Under the pieces are notes generated by a model that saw only the letters and a list, made by a program, of their open reading frames with translations, did not search any database and was not told the origin of the DNA. From Sinorhizobium sp. 8-89 (GTDB lineage Bacteria > Pseudomonadota > Alphaproteobacteria > Rhizobiales > Rhizobiaceae): DNA of 64,000 nucleotides. The stretch is from the NCBI RefSeq assembly GCF_030124325.1, contig NZ_JASKLR010000003.1:1-64000 (forward strand), written 5' to 3'. A program made the position numbers and the translations under genes. Below, piece by piece: positions 1 to 7,789 of the stretch (position 1 is the first letter of the stretch; every line of letters starts with the position of its first letter).

Positions 1-57
1 TAGCTCGTCAGGCTCATAACCTGAAGGCCGCAGGTTCAAATCCTGCCCCCGCAACCA
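1..57 (+). tRNA. initiator tRNA-fMet (CAT anticodon), 5' end cut by window
   Basis: The visible 57 bases cover the D-loop end, anticodon arm, variable loop, T arm and the encoded CCA. The anticodon loop reads CTCATAA, and the T arm and acceptor end match bacterial initiator tRNA closely. The anticodon stem next to the loop reads AGG paired with CCT, giving AU/GC/GC in place of the usual three GC pairs of initiators. About the first 20 bases lie outside the window. Confidence 0.95.
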
Positions 58-67
58 ACAATCCACA

Positions 68-91
68 AAAGGCGCCCTCCCGGGCGCCTTT
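68..91 (+). terminator. rho-independent terminator after tRNA-fMet
   Basis: Perfect 10-bp inverted repeat AAAGGCGCCC / GGGCGCCTTT with a 4-base loop, starting 11 bases after the tRNA CCA and ending in a T run. It most likely ends the tRNA transcript. Confidence 0.8.
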
Positions 92-92
92 G

Positions 93-751
93 CCGTTTCT
101 GGCACATCGGCCCGCACGACAAAGCGCCCAAACCGCAAACGGCAGGCAAACGGCGCCGCGGCAGAGCCGATAAAACAAGCCCTCGCAACAATGCAGAACT
201 GAAAAGCTGTCCGCAGGAAGATCCATTTCCGGCCGTCACGGCATTCTCGACATCGGTTGCCGGCCATCCCGGAGGGGAGGGAAGCGGCGCTCGCCCATTG
301 CCGGCATACGCGCGCGCGAATACGTTTACGGCGATGATGCCATCGATAGCTTCTGGAGCGCAAGGTGGCGGGAGAAATCGTCGCCTACTGCATGTTCCCT
401 GAAATCGTAGTCGATTTGAGGATAAGACATGCATCGATTCAAAGTGCTACAGCGACCTTTATGCGTCTGAGAAGACCCACCGCGCTGTAGAAGACGATGA
501 TCTCAGGCTGCCTCGGCCTAAGATCATAAACGTTTCGATGCGAAAAAGTCAGAGCGGGATGCGAGCGGATCGATTCCGGCACTCTCCGAACGTTGCACGC
601 GAGCCGAAGTCGTGCTTCAAGATGACACGTGACTGGACATGCGGCATGGCGTTCGCAATGCCCGCTCAGACGCATGTTGCTACGATGAGGCCGGCGAAGT
701 CCGCCAGCCGGTCTAATCCATTTTGGCGGCGGTTCTCCCGAGAGACTCTCC
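93..751. other. intergenic stretch with one RIME and no convincing gene
   Basis: Apart from the RIME at 385-492 I see no supported coding region. The open frames here (36-434 minus, 439-801 minus, 538-810 plus) are Arg/Cys-rich, lack ribosome binding sites and overlap the repeat or the gshB start. A promoter for gshB should lie in the last 150 bases but no clear -35/-10 pair stands out. Confidence 0.6.
385..492 (+). repeat. RIME-like mosaic palindromic repeat, copy 1
   Basis: A 108-bp copy. It begins CTACTGCATG, has a degenerate first palindrome closing at CATGCATCG, then the conserved link ATTCAAAGTGCTACAGCG and a second palindrome closing at CGCTGTAG. The same architecture recurs at seven other sites in this window. 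The 108-bp length and two-palindrome design fit the RIME family of rhizobia. Confidence 0.85.
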
Positions 752-1696
752 ATGGCGCTCAAAGTTGCGGTCCAGATGGACCATATTTCCTCAATCAACA
801 TCGCGGGTGACAGCGCCTTTGCCTTGATGCTGGAGGCACAGGCACGCGGCCACGAGCTTTACCACTATACCCCCGACCGCTTGGCGATGATCGGCAACGA
901 CGTTTTCTGCGTGCTGGAGTCGGTCGAGGTGCGCGACGAGAAGGGCAACCATTTCGTGCTCGGCGAGAAGCAACGCATGAACCTGGCCGATGTCGACGTG
1001 GTGCTCATGCGCCAGGATCCGCCGTTCGACCTGTCCTACATCGCCGCGACCCATATGCTCGAAAAGATCCATCCCAGGACCCTCGTCGTCAACGATCCAG
1101 CCGAGGTACGCAACGCCCCGGAGAAACTCTTCGTCACCGAGTTCGCGGATCTGATGCCGCCGACGCTCATCACGCGCGACAAGACGGAAATCGACCTATT
1201 CCGTGCCGAATACGGCGACATCGTCATGAAACCACTTTTCGGTCATGGTGGTGCAGCCGTGGTCCGTCTCACCAGGGACGATCTCAACTACGGCTCCCTC
1301 TACGATATCTTCGCCACGACCTTCCGCGAGCCTTGGGTCATTCAGCAGTTCCTGCCGAACGTGAAGCATGGCGACAAGCGCATTCTCCTCGTCGACGGCG
1401 AGTTCGCGGGTGCGGTCAACCGGGTGCCTGCAGCCGGCGATTTGCGCTCCAACATGGTTCGCGGCGGCGCGCCGACCGTCGCCGACCTCACCAAAAAGGA
1501 GCGGGAAATCTGCGAGCGTTTGGGCCCTTCACTGCGCGAGAAGGGGCTCATTCTCGTGGGCATCGACGTCATCGATGACAAGCTCACCGAAATAAATGTC
1601 ACCGCGCCAACTGGTATCCGCGCCGTGAGGAAGCTTGGCGGTCCGGATGTGGCGGCGAAAGTGTGGGACGTGTTGGAGGCGAAGCTGGCGGGGTGA
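752..1696 (+). CDS. gshB: glutathione synthetase
   Basis: A 314-residue ATP-grasp enzyme that ligates glycine to gamma-glutamylcysteine, the last cytosolic step of glutathione synthesis. The N-terminal domain (about 1-120) has the typical MRQDPPFD segment. The ATP-grasp core follows, with [10 protein letters not shown] for the nucleotide loop, [10 protein letters not shown], and the metal-binding end [11 protein letters not shown]-type sequence near 285-295. The length is normal for proteobacterial GshB. The start at the ATG gives the conserved [12 protein letters not shown] opening; the region just upstream is a weak GAGA-type ribosome site. It stands alone on the plus strand. Glutathione is needed for stress tolerance and symbiosis in rhizobia, which is family knowledge and not read from the sequence. 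Confidence 0.96.
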   Translation: MALKVAVQMDHISSINIAGDSAFALMLEAQARGHELYHYTPDRLAMIGNDVFCVLESVEVRDEKGNHFVLGEKQRMNLADVDVVLMRQDPPFDLSYIAATHMLEKIHPRTLVVNDPAEVRNAPEKLFVTEFADLMPPTLITRDKTEIDLFRAEYGDIVMKPLFGHGGAAVVRLTRDDLNYGSLYDIFATTFREPWVIQQFLPNVKHGDKRILLVDGEFAGAVNRVPAAGDLRSNMVRGGAPTVADLTKKEREICERLGPSLREKGLILVGIDVIDDKLTEINVTAPTGIRAVRKLGGPDVAAKVWDVLEAKLAG

Positions 1697-1754
1697 GCGT
1701 CGTCTGGTGATATCCGCAGCCATTGGCGAGCGTTGTCGCGCGCGCGGATATGGA

Positions 1755-2399
1755 ATGAACTTCGATGTAGGAAACGTCTCTCACGCGCTTGGGGCCATGG
1801 CGCATGCCCATCGGCTGCTCATCCTCGAATTACTTCTCGAGCGCGAATGGTCTGTTGGCACGCTCGCCGTTCGGGTCGGGCTCAGGCAGGCGACATTATC
1901 GCAGTATCTGGCGAAACTATGCGTGGCAGGCGTTGTCCAATACCGGCGAGAAGCGCAGACGGTTCTTTATTCATGCCGCTCCGACTTCATCATGCGCATC
2001 ATGGACGTACTGAAAAAACGTCGACGAGGCGCTGTTGAGCCAAGACGAGCGTTCTGGAGTTGTGATCTGGTTCGCGCAGGCGTGGATCAGACGCGGCAGC
2101 CGGAAGCCGCCGCGCCTTGTCGATCATTCGGCCGCGAGCGTCTGCTCGCCGCTGTTCAGCGTCATCAGCCTCCTGGCGCGCGCGAGGCTTTCGGGCTGTT
2201 CGTTGCGGTACCGAGCGCCGATTTCCATCATCAGGACAGTGTCGGGCAGGAATTCGAGTTCGCTGAAAATGCTATCCCAGTCGATATCACCCCAGCCGAG
2301 CGGCATGTGCAGGTCGCCTATGCCGAGCGCAGTCGATTCCTGCGGGTGGAACGCCTTGTAAAATCCTTGCGGGCGGCCGAAGGAATCATGGACATGTAG
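1755..2399 (+). CDS. ArsR-family (NolR-like) winged-helix regulator with anomalous 3' end
   Basis: Residues 1-86 form a clear ArsR/NolR-like winged helix: a MAHAHRLLILELL helix, the recognition segment QATLSQYLAKL, and a wing with RREAQTVLYS. A normal protein of this type is 95-120 residues. Here the frame runs on to 2399, about 275 bases into the convergent isomerase gene, and the extra 120 residues look like antisense read-through. A run of six A at 2013-2018 sits exactly at the end of the domain. A change of one base there would end the protein at 2038 (94 residues) or switch it to a third frame ending LKNVDEALLSQDE. The domain call is firm; the true C-terminus is not settled and the gene could be damaged. 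Confidence 0.6.
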   Translation: MNFDVGNVSHALGAMAHAHRLLILELLLEREWSVGTLAVRVGLRQATLSQYLAKLCVAGVVQYRREAQTVLYSCRSDFIMRIMDVLKKRRRGAVEPRRAFWSCDLVRAGVDQTRQPEAAAPCRSFGRERLLAAVQRHQPPGAREAFGLFVAVPSADFHHQDSVGQEFEFAENAIPVDITPAERHVQVAYAERSRFLRVERLVKSLRAAEGIMDM

Positions 2400-3038
2400 A
2401 TGCCCGGCGACCGGCGCCATGGCGCGAAGCTGTTCGCGAAAATCGAGCCCGCGGTAGGTCGATTCGATATAGGCGTGGCTGAAGTCGATCAGCGCCACCA
2501 GGTTAGGGTGACCGACCGCCTTCACCGTTTCCGCCAGCTCGACGGGCGTCTGCCGGTATTGTCCCGGTTCAGTGGTGAAGATGTTTTCGAACGCGATGCG
2601 CACACCATAGGGCTTGCAGAACTCGGCGAGCTCGAACAGGGCTTCCCGCTCGCACCGATCGGCGGCCGCCCGATCGAAGATCTGGTCGGCACGCAGATAG
2701 CCGCCATGCTGCACGAGAATACGCGCATCGATCCGGTCACATAGCTCGACCAGCGCCTTCGCCGCGTCGATCTGGTAGCGGCAGGTGACTGGGTCCATGA
2801 AGTTCGACGATACGAGGCCGTGGACTGTATAGCGGAAATCGAACTGGTTGGTGAGCGCCACGAGCCTGTCGGCTCTTTCCTTGATGATGCGGCCGCCGGC
2901 GATAAGGTCGAGGCTGGTGAGCCCCAGTTCAACCGTGTCGACGCCGACTCCTGCAAGGCGGTGCAGGTCCGCTTCGAGACTGTCCAACTCGCCGTCGGTC
3001 GAGCCGGAATTGAAGCCTGTCGCGATGATATTGCCCAT
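2124..3038 (-). CDS. TIM-barrel sugar phosphate isomerase/epimerase family protein
   Basis: A 304-residue AP-endonuclease-2-type TIM barrel, the fold of xylose isomerase-like epimerases. Expected metal-binding positions are visible: Glu in IAFENIF, Asp-His in IDFSHAY, His in HLHVHDSFG, and a late Glu in MMEIGARYR. The ATG at 3038 follows GGAG by 7 bases and precedes the conserved beta strand IIATGFNSG; the longer open frame upstream has no homology-like sequence. It is the last gene of the minus-strand transporter operon, 29 bases after the phosphodiesterase gene. I infer that it converts the free sugar or sugar phosphate released by its neighbours; the substrate cannot be read from the sequence. 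Confidence 0.82.
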   Translation of the reverse strand: MGNIIATGFNSGSTDGELDSLEADLHRLAGVGVDTVELGLTSLDLIAGGRIIKERADRLVALTNQFDFRYTVHGLVSSNFMDPVTCRYQIDAAKALVELCDRIDARILVQHGGYLRADQIFDRAAADRCEREALFELAEFCKPYGVRIAFENIFTTEPGQYRQTPVELAETVKAVGHPNLVALIDFSHAYIESTYRGLDFREQLRAMAPVAGHLHVHDSFGRPQGFYKAFHPQESTALGIGDLHMPLGWGDIDWDSIFSELEFLPDTVLMMEIGARYRNEQPESLARARRLMTLNSGEQTLAAE

Positions 3039-3067
3039 TGTTCGTCTCCGATCGTATGATGTTGGGA

Positions 3068-3817
3068 TTATGCGTTGACCAATGTCTGCGCGCGCAGTTT
3101 CAGCGCCAGATCCGGGCTGTCGGAGGTAAGGTGTCCGATGCCGCGGTCGAGCCATTTGCGGATGAGTTCTTCATCGTTCAGCGTCCACGTGCAGAGCCGG
3201 TCGAGCGGCATGGTCCTGGTGACGAGGTCCCATTCGCGCTCCATCAATTCGTGATGGATAGCGATGATCTCGACCAGATCGTCGACGCGGCCGAGAAAGC
3301 TCTGCAGTCCACCCTGCTTGTCGGCCCACGCCGCGTTGACGGAGACGAGCCGCCGGATGTGCGGCGCATGGCAACGGCAAAGCTCGAGGACCGACGTGTC
3401 GAAGGAGGTGAGATAGCTGCGGTCGTCAAGGCCGAAGCGGGCGATCTCTGACGCCACCTTCTCGACGATAACCGGGTAGGGCGTGCCGGTTGCGTCGGAC
3501 TTGATCTCCACGTGCAGCGTCTTGTCCTTTGCCGGGGCGAGCACCGAGAGCACGTCGGCAAGAGTGGGGATGTTCTCGTCAGTGCCGCTCAGCCTGATCC
3601 GTGCACGGGTTTCGGGTGTGAGCGCGCGTACCGCACCTTCGCCCTCGGCCGTCCGTTCGAGCGTTGCGTCATGGATGACGACGAGCTCTCCAGCGTCTGT
3701 CAGGTGCACGTCGAATTCGACGGCGTCCACCTCGAGCGCAAGCACGTTGCGAAAGCCCGTCAGGGAATTTTCCGGCCAGAGATTGCGGCCGCCGCGATGT
3801 CCGGTGATGAGGGTCAT
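3068..3817 (-). CDS. glycerophosphodiester phosphodiesterase (GDPD/UgpQ family)
   Basis: A 249-residue cytosolic GDPD-family enzyme that hydrolyses a phosphodiester to an alcohol and a phosphorylated product. The N-terminal GHRGG with PENS, then EFDVHLT and VIHDATLERT, supply the catalytic histidines and metal ligands, and HVEIKSD gives a further Glu. I chose the ATG at 3817, preceded by AGGA at 7 bases. A GTG at 3850 overlaps the permease stop (GTGA) and would add 11 residues. It has no signal peptide, so the substrate must be imported first, which fits its place directly after the ABC transporter genes. In the Agrobacterium agrocinopine operon a GDPD-like protein (AccF) has the same position and role. 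Here that assignment is inference. Confidence 0.88.
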   Translation of the reverse strand: MTLITGHRGGRNLWPENSLTGFRNVLALEVDAVEFDVHLTDAGELVVIHDATLERTAEGEGAVRALTPETRARIRLSGTDENIPTLADVLSVLAPAKDKTLHVEIKSDATGTPYPVIVEKVASEIARFGLDDRSYLTSFDTSVLELCRCHAPHIRRLVSVNAAWADKQGGLQSFLGRVDDLVEIIAIHHELMEREWDLVTRTMPLDRLCTWTLNDEELIRKWLDRGIGHLTSDSPDLALKLRAQTLVNA

Positions 3818-3846
3818 TAGCTGGTCCTGTGGAGTATCGGAACGGT

Positions 3847-4743
3847 TCACCGCACCGTCGGATCGAGCGTGTCGCGCAGCCAGTCTCCGACGAGCGAGAT
3901 CGACAGCGTGGTCAGCATGATGACGAGTGCGGGGGCGAGCATGGTCCAGGGTGCGCGCGTGAGGTATTCGCGTCCGAAGCCCACCATGTTGCCAAGGCTG
4001 GTTTCCGGCGGTTGCACGCCGAGGCCGAGGAAGGAGAGGCCGCTTTCCATCAATATGATCTCAGGGAAGGTCAGCGTCATCGACACGATGAGCGTGGAAG
4101 CAACGTTGGGCAGGATGTGGCGCAGATAGACTCTCGTCGGTGTCGCCCCCAACTGCACCACGGCGGCGGCATATCCCTGCGCGCTTGCGGAAATCGCCAG
4201 GCCACGGGCGATGCGCGCGTAACGCTCCCAGCCATAAAAGCCCATCAGGCAGACCAGAAGCAGCATGGACGAGCCGAAAAAGGCGAGTACGGCAAGCGAC
4301 ATGATCAGAAACGGCAGAGCGGCCTGAAAATCGGCGAGCACCAGCACGAGATGTTCGACCGCACCACGGAATTTGGCAGCGGCAAAACCGAGCGCCGTTC
4401 CGAAGACCGCCGACAGGATCGTTGCGCCAAAAGCGATGACGAGCGAGACGCGGATCGACTGGATGAGGCGGGAGAGCACGTCGCGGCCCAGCTCATCGGT
4501 GCCCAACCAGTGCGCGGCATTGCCGGGCGATGCGAGCCGGTTGGTCAGATCCATCGCGGTGATGCCGTAGGGCCTCAAGGAGTCGGCAAAGCAGGCCACC
4601 AGGACCATGGCCGCCAGCCAGAAAATGCCGAGCCCGACCGAAAAAGGTACGTGGCGGCGAAGATACGAGATCAGCCCGAGGACGCCGCTGCGCGCCGATT
4701 GCGGTTGTGCCGATTGCTTTTGTGCCATGTCTGCCGACGTCAT
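3847..4743 (-). CDS. ABC transporter permease, DppC/OppC class
   Basis: A 298-residue inner-membrane permease of the peptide/nickel/opine importer class. It has an N-terminal membrane segment at about 35-55, an OppC-type periplasmic stretch with LGTDELGRDVLSRL, and a BPD_transp_1 core with the coupling loop ATPTRVYLRHILPN. GAGGAAC lies 6 bases before the ATG. It follows the DppB-type gene by 9 bases and its stop touches an alternative GTG of the phosphodiesterase gene. It should pair with the 4753-5679 permease to form the channel. The substrate is unknown; the neighbours point to a phosphodiester rather than a peptide. Confidence 0.9.
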   Translation of the reverse strand: MTSADMAQKQSAQPQSARSGVLGLISYLRRHVPFSVGLGIFWLAAMVLVACFADSLRPYGITAMDLTNRLASPGNAAHWLGTDELGRDVLSRLIQSIRVSLVIAFGATILSAVFGTALGFAAAKFRGAVEHLVLVLADFQAALPFLIMSLAVLAFFGSSMLLLVCLMGFYGWERYARIARGLAISASAQGYAAAVVQLGATPTRVYLRHILPNVASTLIVSMTLTFPEIILMESGLSFLGLGVQPPETSLGNMVGFGREYLTRAPWTMLAPALVIMLTTLSISLVGDWLRDTLDPTVR

Positions 4744-4752
4744 CGCCGTTCC

Positions 4753-5679
4753 TCAATGTGCAGTTTGCGCGCGCAGGCGCGGGTCGAGCCAACCGTAGAG
4801 CAGATCGACGACAAGATTCGAGATAACCATGGTGGCCGCGATCATCAGGAGGATGCACTGGACGACAGCCAGATCGCGGTTGGTGACGGATACCACCAGA
4901 AGGCGTCCGATGCCGGGCCATGAAAAAATCGACTCGACCACGACGGCGCCGGCGATCAGCGAACCGACCATGAAGCCGACAATGGTGACGATCGGCACTG
5001 CCGCGTTCGGCAAAGCATGGCCCCAGACGACGTCCGACCACTTCAGCCCCTTTGCGGAGGCCGTCCGGATGTAGGGCTGGCCCATCACTTCGATCATGGC
5101 GCTGCGCGAGAAGCGCGCCAGGATGCCGATCCCGCCGATGCTCATGGTGATGGTCGGAAGGATGCTATGCATCCATGTGTCCTGACCGCCAGAGGGAAGA
5201 ACGCCGAGGATCACCGAGAAGATCAACACCAGCAGCAATCCCATGACGAAGGAAGGGATGGTGAAGCCGAAAATCGCCAGCAGGATCACGCCGCGATCGG
5301 CAAAGCTCTGCCGATGAAGGGCTGCGTACACACCCGCCGGGATGCCGATCAGGAGCTTCAGCAGGAGCGCCGGAAGGGTCAGTTGCAGCGTCGCCGGAAT
5401 GCGCTCCAGAACGAGTTGCAAGGCCGAGACCTTGTCGCGCATCGAGACGCCGAAATCTCCGGAGAAGATCGATTTGATGTAGGCGAGATATTGCACCCAG
5501 AGGGGCTGATCCAGCCCCCACGCCTTGCGGAAGGCGTCCACAGCGTCCTGCGGAACATCCGGTCCGAGCATGACCTGTGCCGGATCGCCCGACATGCGCA
5601 GCACGACGAAAGCGAAGGTGACAACGGCGAAAATGGTCATCACGGCGCGAAGCAGGCGGGTAAGAACGAAGCGTATCAT
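4753..5679 (-). CDS. ABC transporter permease, DppB/OppB class
   Basis: A 308-residue permease with six predicted membrane segments. It opens MIRFVLTRLLRAVM and carries the OppB-type segment with RMSGDPAQVMLGPD, then the late EAA-like loop GLKWSDVVWGHALPNA. The ATG at 5679 has GGGAGG five bases upstream, so I prefer it to the GTG at 5685 that lies within the ribosome site. It sits 12 bases after the second ATPase gene and 9 bases before the partner permease. The class includes importers of dipeptides, nickel, opines and agrocinopines. The operon context favours a sugar phosphodiester. Confidence 0.9.
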   Translation of the reverse strand: MIRFVLTRLLRAVMTIFAVVTFAFVVLRMSGDPAQVMLGPDVPQDAVDAFRKAWGLDQPLWVQYLAYIKSIFSGDFGVSMRDKVSALQLVLERIPATLQLTLPALLLKLLIGIPAGVYAALHRQSFADRGVILLAIFGFTIPSFVMGLLLVLIFSVILGVLPSGGQDTWMHSILPTITMSIGGIGILARFSRSAMIEVMGQPYIRTASAKGLKWSDVVWGHALPNAAVPIVTIVGFMVGSLIAGAVVVESIFSWPGIGRLLVVSVTNRDLAVVQCILLMIAATMVISNLVVDLLYGWLDPRLRAQTAH

Positions 5680-5691
5680 CGTCACCTCCCG

Positions 5692-6678
5692 TTATGCGGC
5701 GACCGGCGCGGTTTCGCCGGGGACCAAGTGACAGGCCGCGGTTCGACCATTTCCGATCGAACGAAGATCCGGCGCGCTTGTCCGGCAGATGTCGCTCGCC
5801 AGGGGGCACCGAGGGTGGAACGCGCATCCGGAGGGACGTTTGGCGGGGTTCGGCGGCTCGCCCTGGAGGATCCTGCGCCCCTCGAGTATCTTGCCCGGAA
5901 CAGGTACGCTCGATACCAGGGCCTCAGTGTAAGGATGTCTGGGCGAGTGAAAAATCACGTCGGAGGATGCCTCCTCGACGATCTGTCCGAGATACATCAC
6001 GGCGACACGGTCCGCGATGTTGCGCACGACTTTCAGGTCATGGCTGATAAAGATCATGGCGATCCGATTCTGTTCCTGAAGGTCGCGCAGCATGTTGACC
6101 ACCTGCGCCTGGATGGAGACGTCCAACGCCGAAACAGGTTCATCGCAGACCAGTAATCGCGGACGGGAAGCGAGCGCCCTTGCGATGACCGCGCGCTGAC
6201 GCTGGCCGCCCGAAAGCTCGTGCGGAAAACGGCCCGCCTGATCTCGGCGCAAGCCGACGGCGGACATGAGTTCCTCGACACGGGCGGCACGATGTTCCTT
6301 CGGAATGAGCTTGTGAATATTCAGGGGCTCTCCGATCTGGGTGGCGATCGTCAACCGCCGGTCGAGTGCGGCAAGCGGGTCCTGGTAGACGAATTGCATT
6401 CTGGCGCGTAGCGCCCGCCATTCGGCCGTACCGGGGGGTGCCATCGGCTTGCCCTCGAATTTAACCTCACCGGATTGCGCCGGATCGATGCCGAGGAGCA
6501 TGCGCCCCAGCGTGGATTTTCCGGATCCCGATTCGCCGACGATGCCAAGGGTTTCGCCGGGCATCAGTTTGATCGAGACCCCGTTCACCGCGCGAACGGG
6601 GGTCGGCTTGCCAAAGAGGCCGCGACGGATCTGATAGATCCGTACCAGGTTATTGGCTTCGAGGAGGGCGCTAGTCAC
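5692..6678 (-). CDS. ABC transporter ATP-binding protein, DppF/OppF class
   Basis: A 328-residue nucleotide-binding subunit. Walker A is GESGSGKST near residue 50, the signature is LSGGQRQR, Walker B is LLVCDEPVSALD, and the H-loop is FISHDL. The C-terminal oligopeptide-transporter extension with a Cys-rich GCAFHPRCPLASDIC segment is present, where members of this class can bind an iron-sulfur cluster. The start is a GTG whose first base is the last base of the previous stop (TAGTG), so translation is probably coupled to the 6678-7676 gene. It should form a heterodimer with that ATPase under the two permeases. Confidence 0.9.
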   Translation of the reverse strand: MTSALLEANNLVRIYQIRRGLFGKPTPVRAVNGVSIKLMPGETLGIVGESGSGKSTLGRMLLGIDPAQSGEVKFEGKPMAPPGTAEWRALRARMQFVYQDPLAALDRRLTIATQIGEPLNIHKLIPKEHRAARVEELMSAVGLRRDQAGRFPHELSGGQRQRAVIARALASRPRLLVCDEPVSALDVSIQAQVVNMLRDLQEQNRIAMIFISHDLKVVRNIADRVAVMYLGQIVEEASSDVIFHSPRHPYTEALVSSVPVPGKILEGRRILQGEPPNPAKRPSGCAFHPRCPLASDICRTSAPDLRSIGNGRTAACHLVPGETAPVAA

Positions 6679-7676
6679 TATACGGCTTCCAGAGTTCGTG
6701 TCCTGACCGGTGGCGCCGAGACGACGGGAACGGGCCTATGGCAGGCCAGCCGCCGGCCATCATGTATCGGCTCAAGGTTCGGCAAGTCGCTGCGACAAGC
6801 CTCCACGGCGCGCCCGCAGCGGGGAGAGAAGGCGCATCCGGCGGGAAGATTTTTTGGATTCGGCACGGTGCCGGTGATTGGGATCAGCCGCTGGCGGGGA
6901 CCATCGATCCGCGGGATCGCGTCGAACAGGCCGCGGGTATAGGGATGGCGCGGTTCGGCGAACAACTGCTCCATCCGGCCCTGTTCGACGATGCGGCCGG
7001 CATACATGGCGCAGACGCGCTCGCAGACCTGCGACACGGCGCCAAGATCGTGACTGATGAACACCATCGCCATGCCGGTTTCGGCCCGAAGTTGGACGAG
7101 AAGGTCGAGGATTTGCGCCTGGATCGTCGCGTCGAGCGCGGTCGTCGGCTCGTCAGCGATAAGGAGATCAGGTTGACCGGCAAGCGCCATCGCGATCATC
7201 AGCCGCTGGCACTGGCCGCCGGAAAATTCGTGGGGGTAGAGATCGAAGCGGCGCCGGGCATCCGGAATGCCGACCATGTCCATCAGTCTGAGGGCTTCAG
7301 TTTTGGCCGCCTCACCATGAAGCCTGCGATGGATCGCGAGTGCTTCGGTGATCTGTCGTCCGATACGGATCACGGGATTGAGGGAACTCGATGGGTCCTG
7401 GAAGATCATTGCGATCCGGCCGCCACGAACCTCCTCCAGCACATGGCGGGAGCCACCGCAGATTTCGCGGCCTTCGATCCGAACGGAACCGGTGACGCTC
7501 GCCTTGCCCGGAAGCAGGCCCAGCGCCGCAAGCCAGGTCACCGATTTGCCGCAGCCGGATTCGCCGACAAGCCCCACGGACTCGCCGCGCCCGACATCAA
7601 GGTCGATGCCGTGCAGGACCTGGACGCCGTCAAAAGCAACTCTCAGACTGCGCAATTCCACGAGGTTGGGGATCAT
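6678..7676 (-). CDS. ABC transporter ATP-binding protein, DppD/OppD class
   Basis: A 332-residue ATPase with Walker A GESGCGKS, signature FSGGQCQRL, Walker [13 protein letters not shown] and H-loop FISHDL, and the Cys-rich C-terminal extension of the oligopeptide class. The ATG at 7676 has an excellent ribosome site, AAGGAGGT with a 7-base spacer; the much longer upstream open frame is antisense noise over the binding-protein gene. It overlaps the next ATPase gene by one base. A hairpin lies between it and the binding-protein gene, suggesting that the membrane components are made at a lower level. Confidence 0.9.
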   Translation of the reverse strand: MIPNLVELRSLRVAFDGVQVLHGIDLDVGRGESVGLVGESGCGKSVTWLAALGLLPGKASVTGSVRIEGREICGGSRHVLEEVRGGRIAMIFQDPSSSLNPVIRIGRQITEALAIHRRLHGEAAKTEALRLMDMVGIPDARRRFDLYPHEFSGGQCQRLMIAMALAGQPDLLIADEPTTALDATIQAQILDLLVQLRAETGMAMVFISHDLGAVSQVCERVCAMYAGRIVEQGRMEQLFAEPRHPYTRGLFDAIPRIDGPRQRLIPITGTVPNPKNLPAGCAFSPRCGRAVEACRSDLPNLEPIHDGRRLACHRPVPVVSAPPVRTRTLEAV

Positions 7677-7734
7677 TCCACTGACCTCCTTCGATGTCCG
7701 CGCTTGCGTGCCTTCCGGTTCGCAACTGCGCTTG

Positions 7735-7777
7735 CTGAAAAGGGGAAAGACACCGGGACTTCGGGCCACCGGTGTCT
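7735..7777 (-). terminator. intra-operon hairpin/attenuator between binding protein and ATPase genes
   Basis: On the minus strand AGACACCGG pairs perfectly with CCGGTGTCT (7748-7777, 12-base loop), followed by TTTCCCCTTTT. Such structures after binding-protein genes commonly cause partial termination or protect the upstream mRNA, giving excess binding protein. The interrupted T run suggests partial rather than full termination. Confidence 0.5.
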
Positions 7778-7789
7778 CTTGTTTGGGGA

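Noticed and set aside
538-810. 90-residue frame upstream of and overlapping gshB
   Set aside because: No ribosome site, composition not protein-like, and overlaps the well-supported gshB start.
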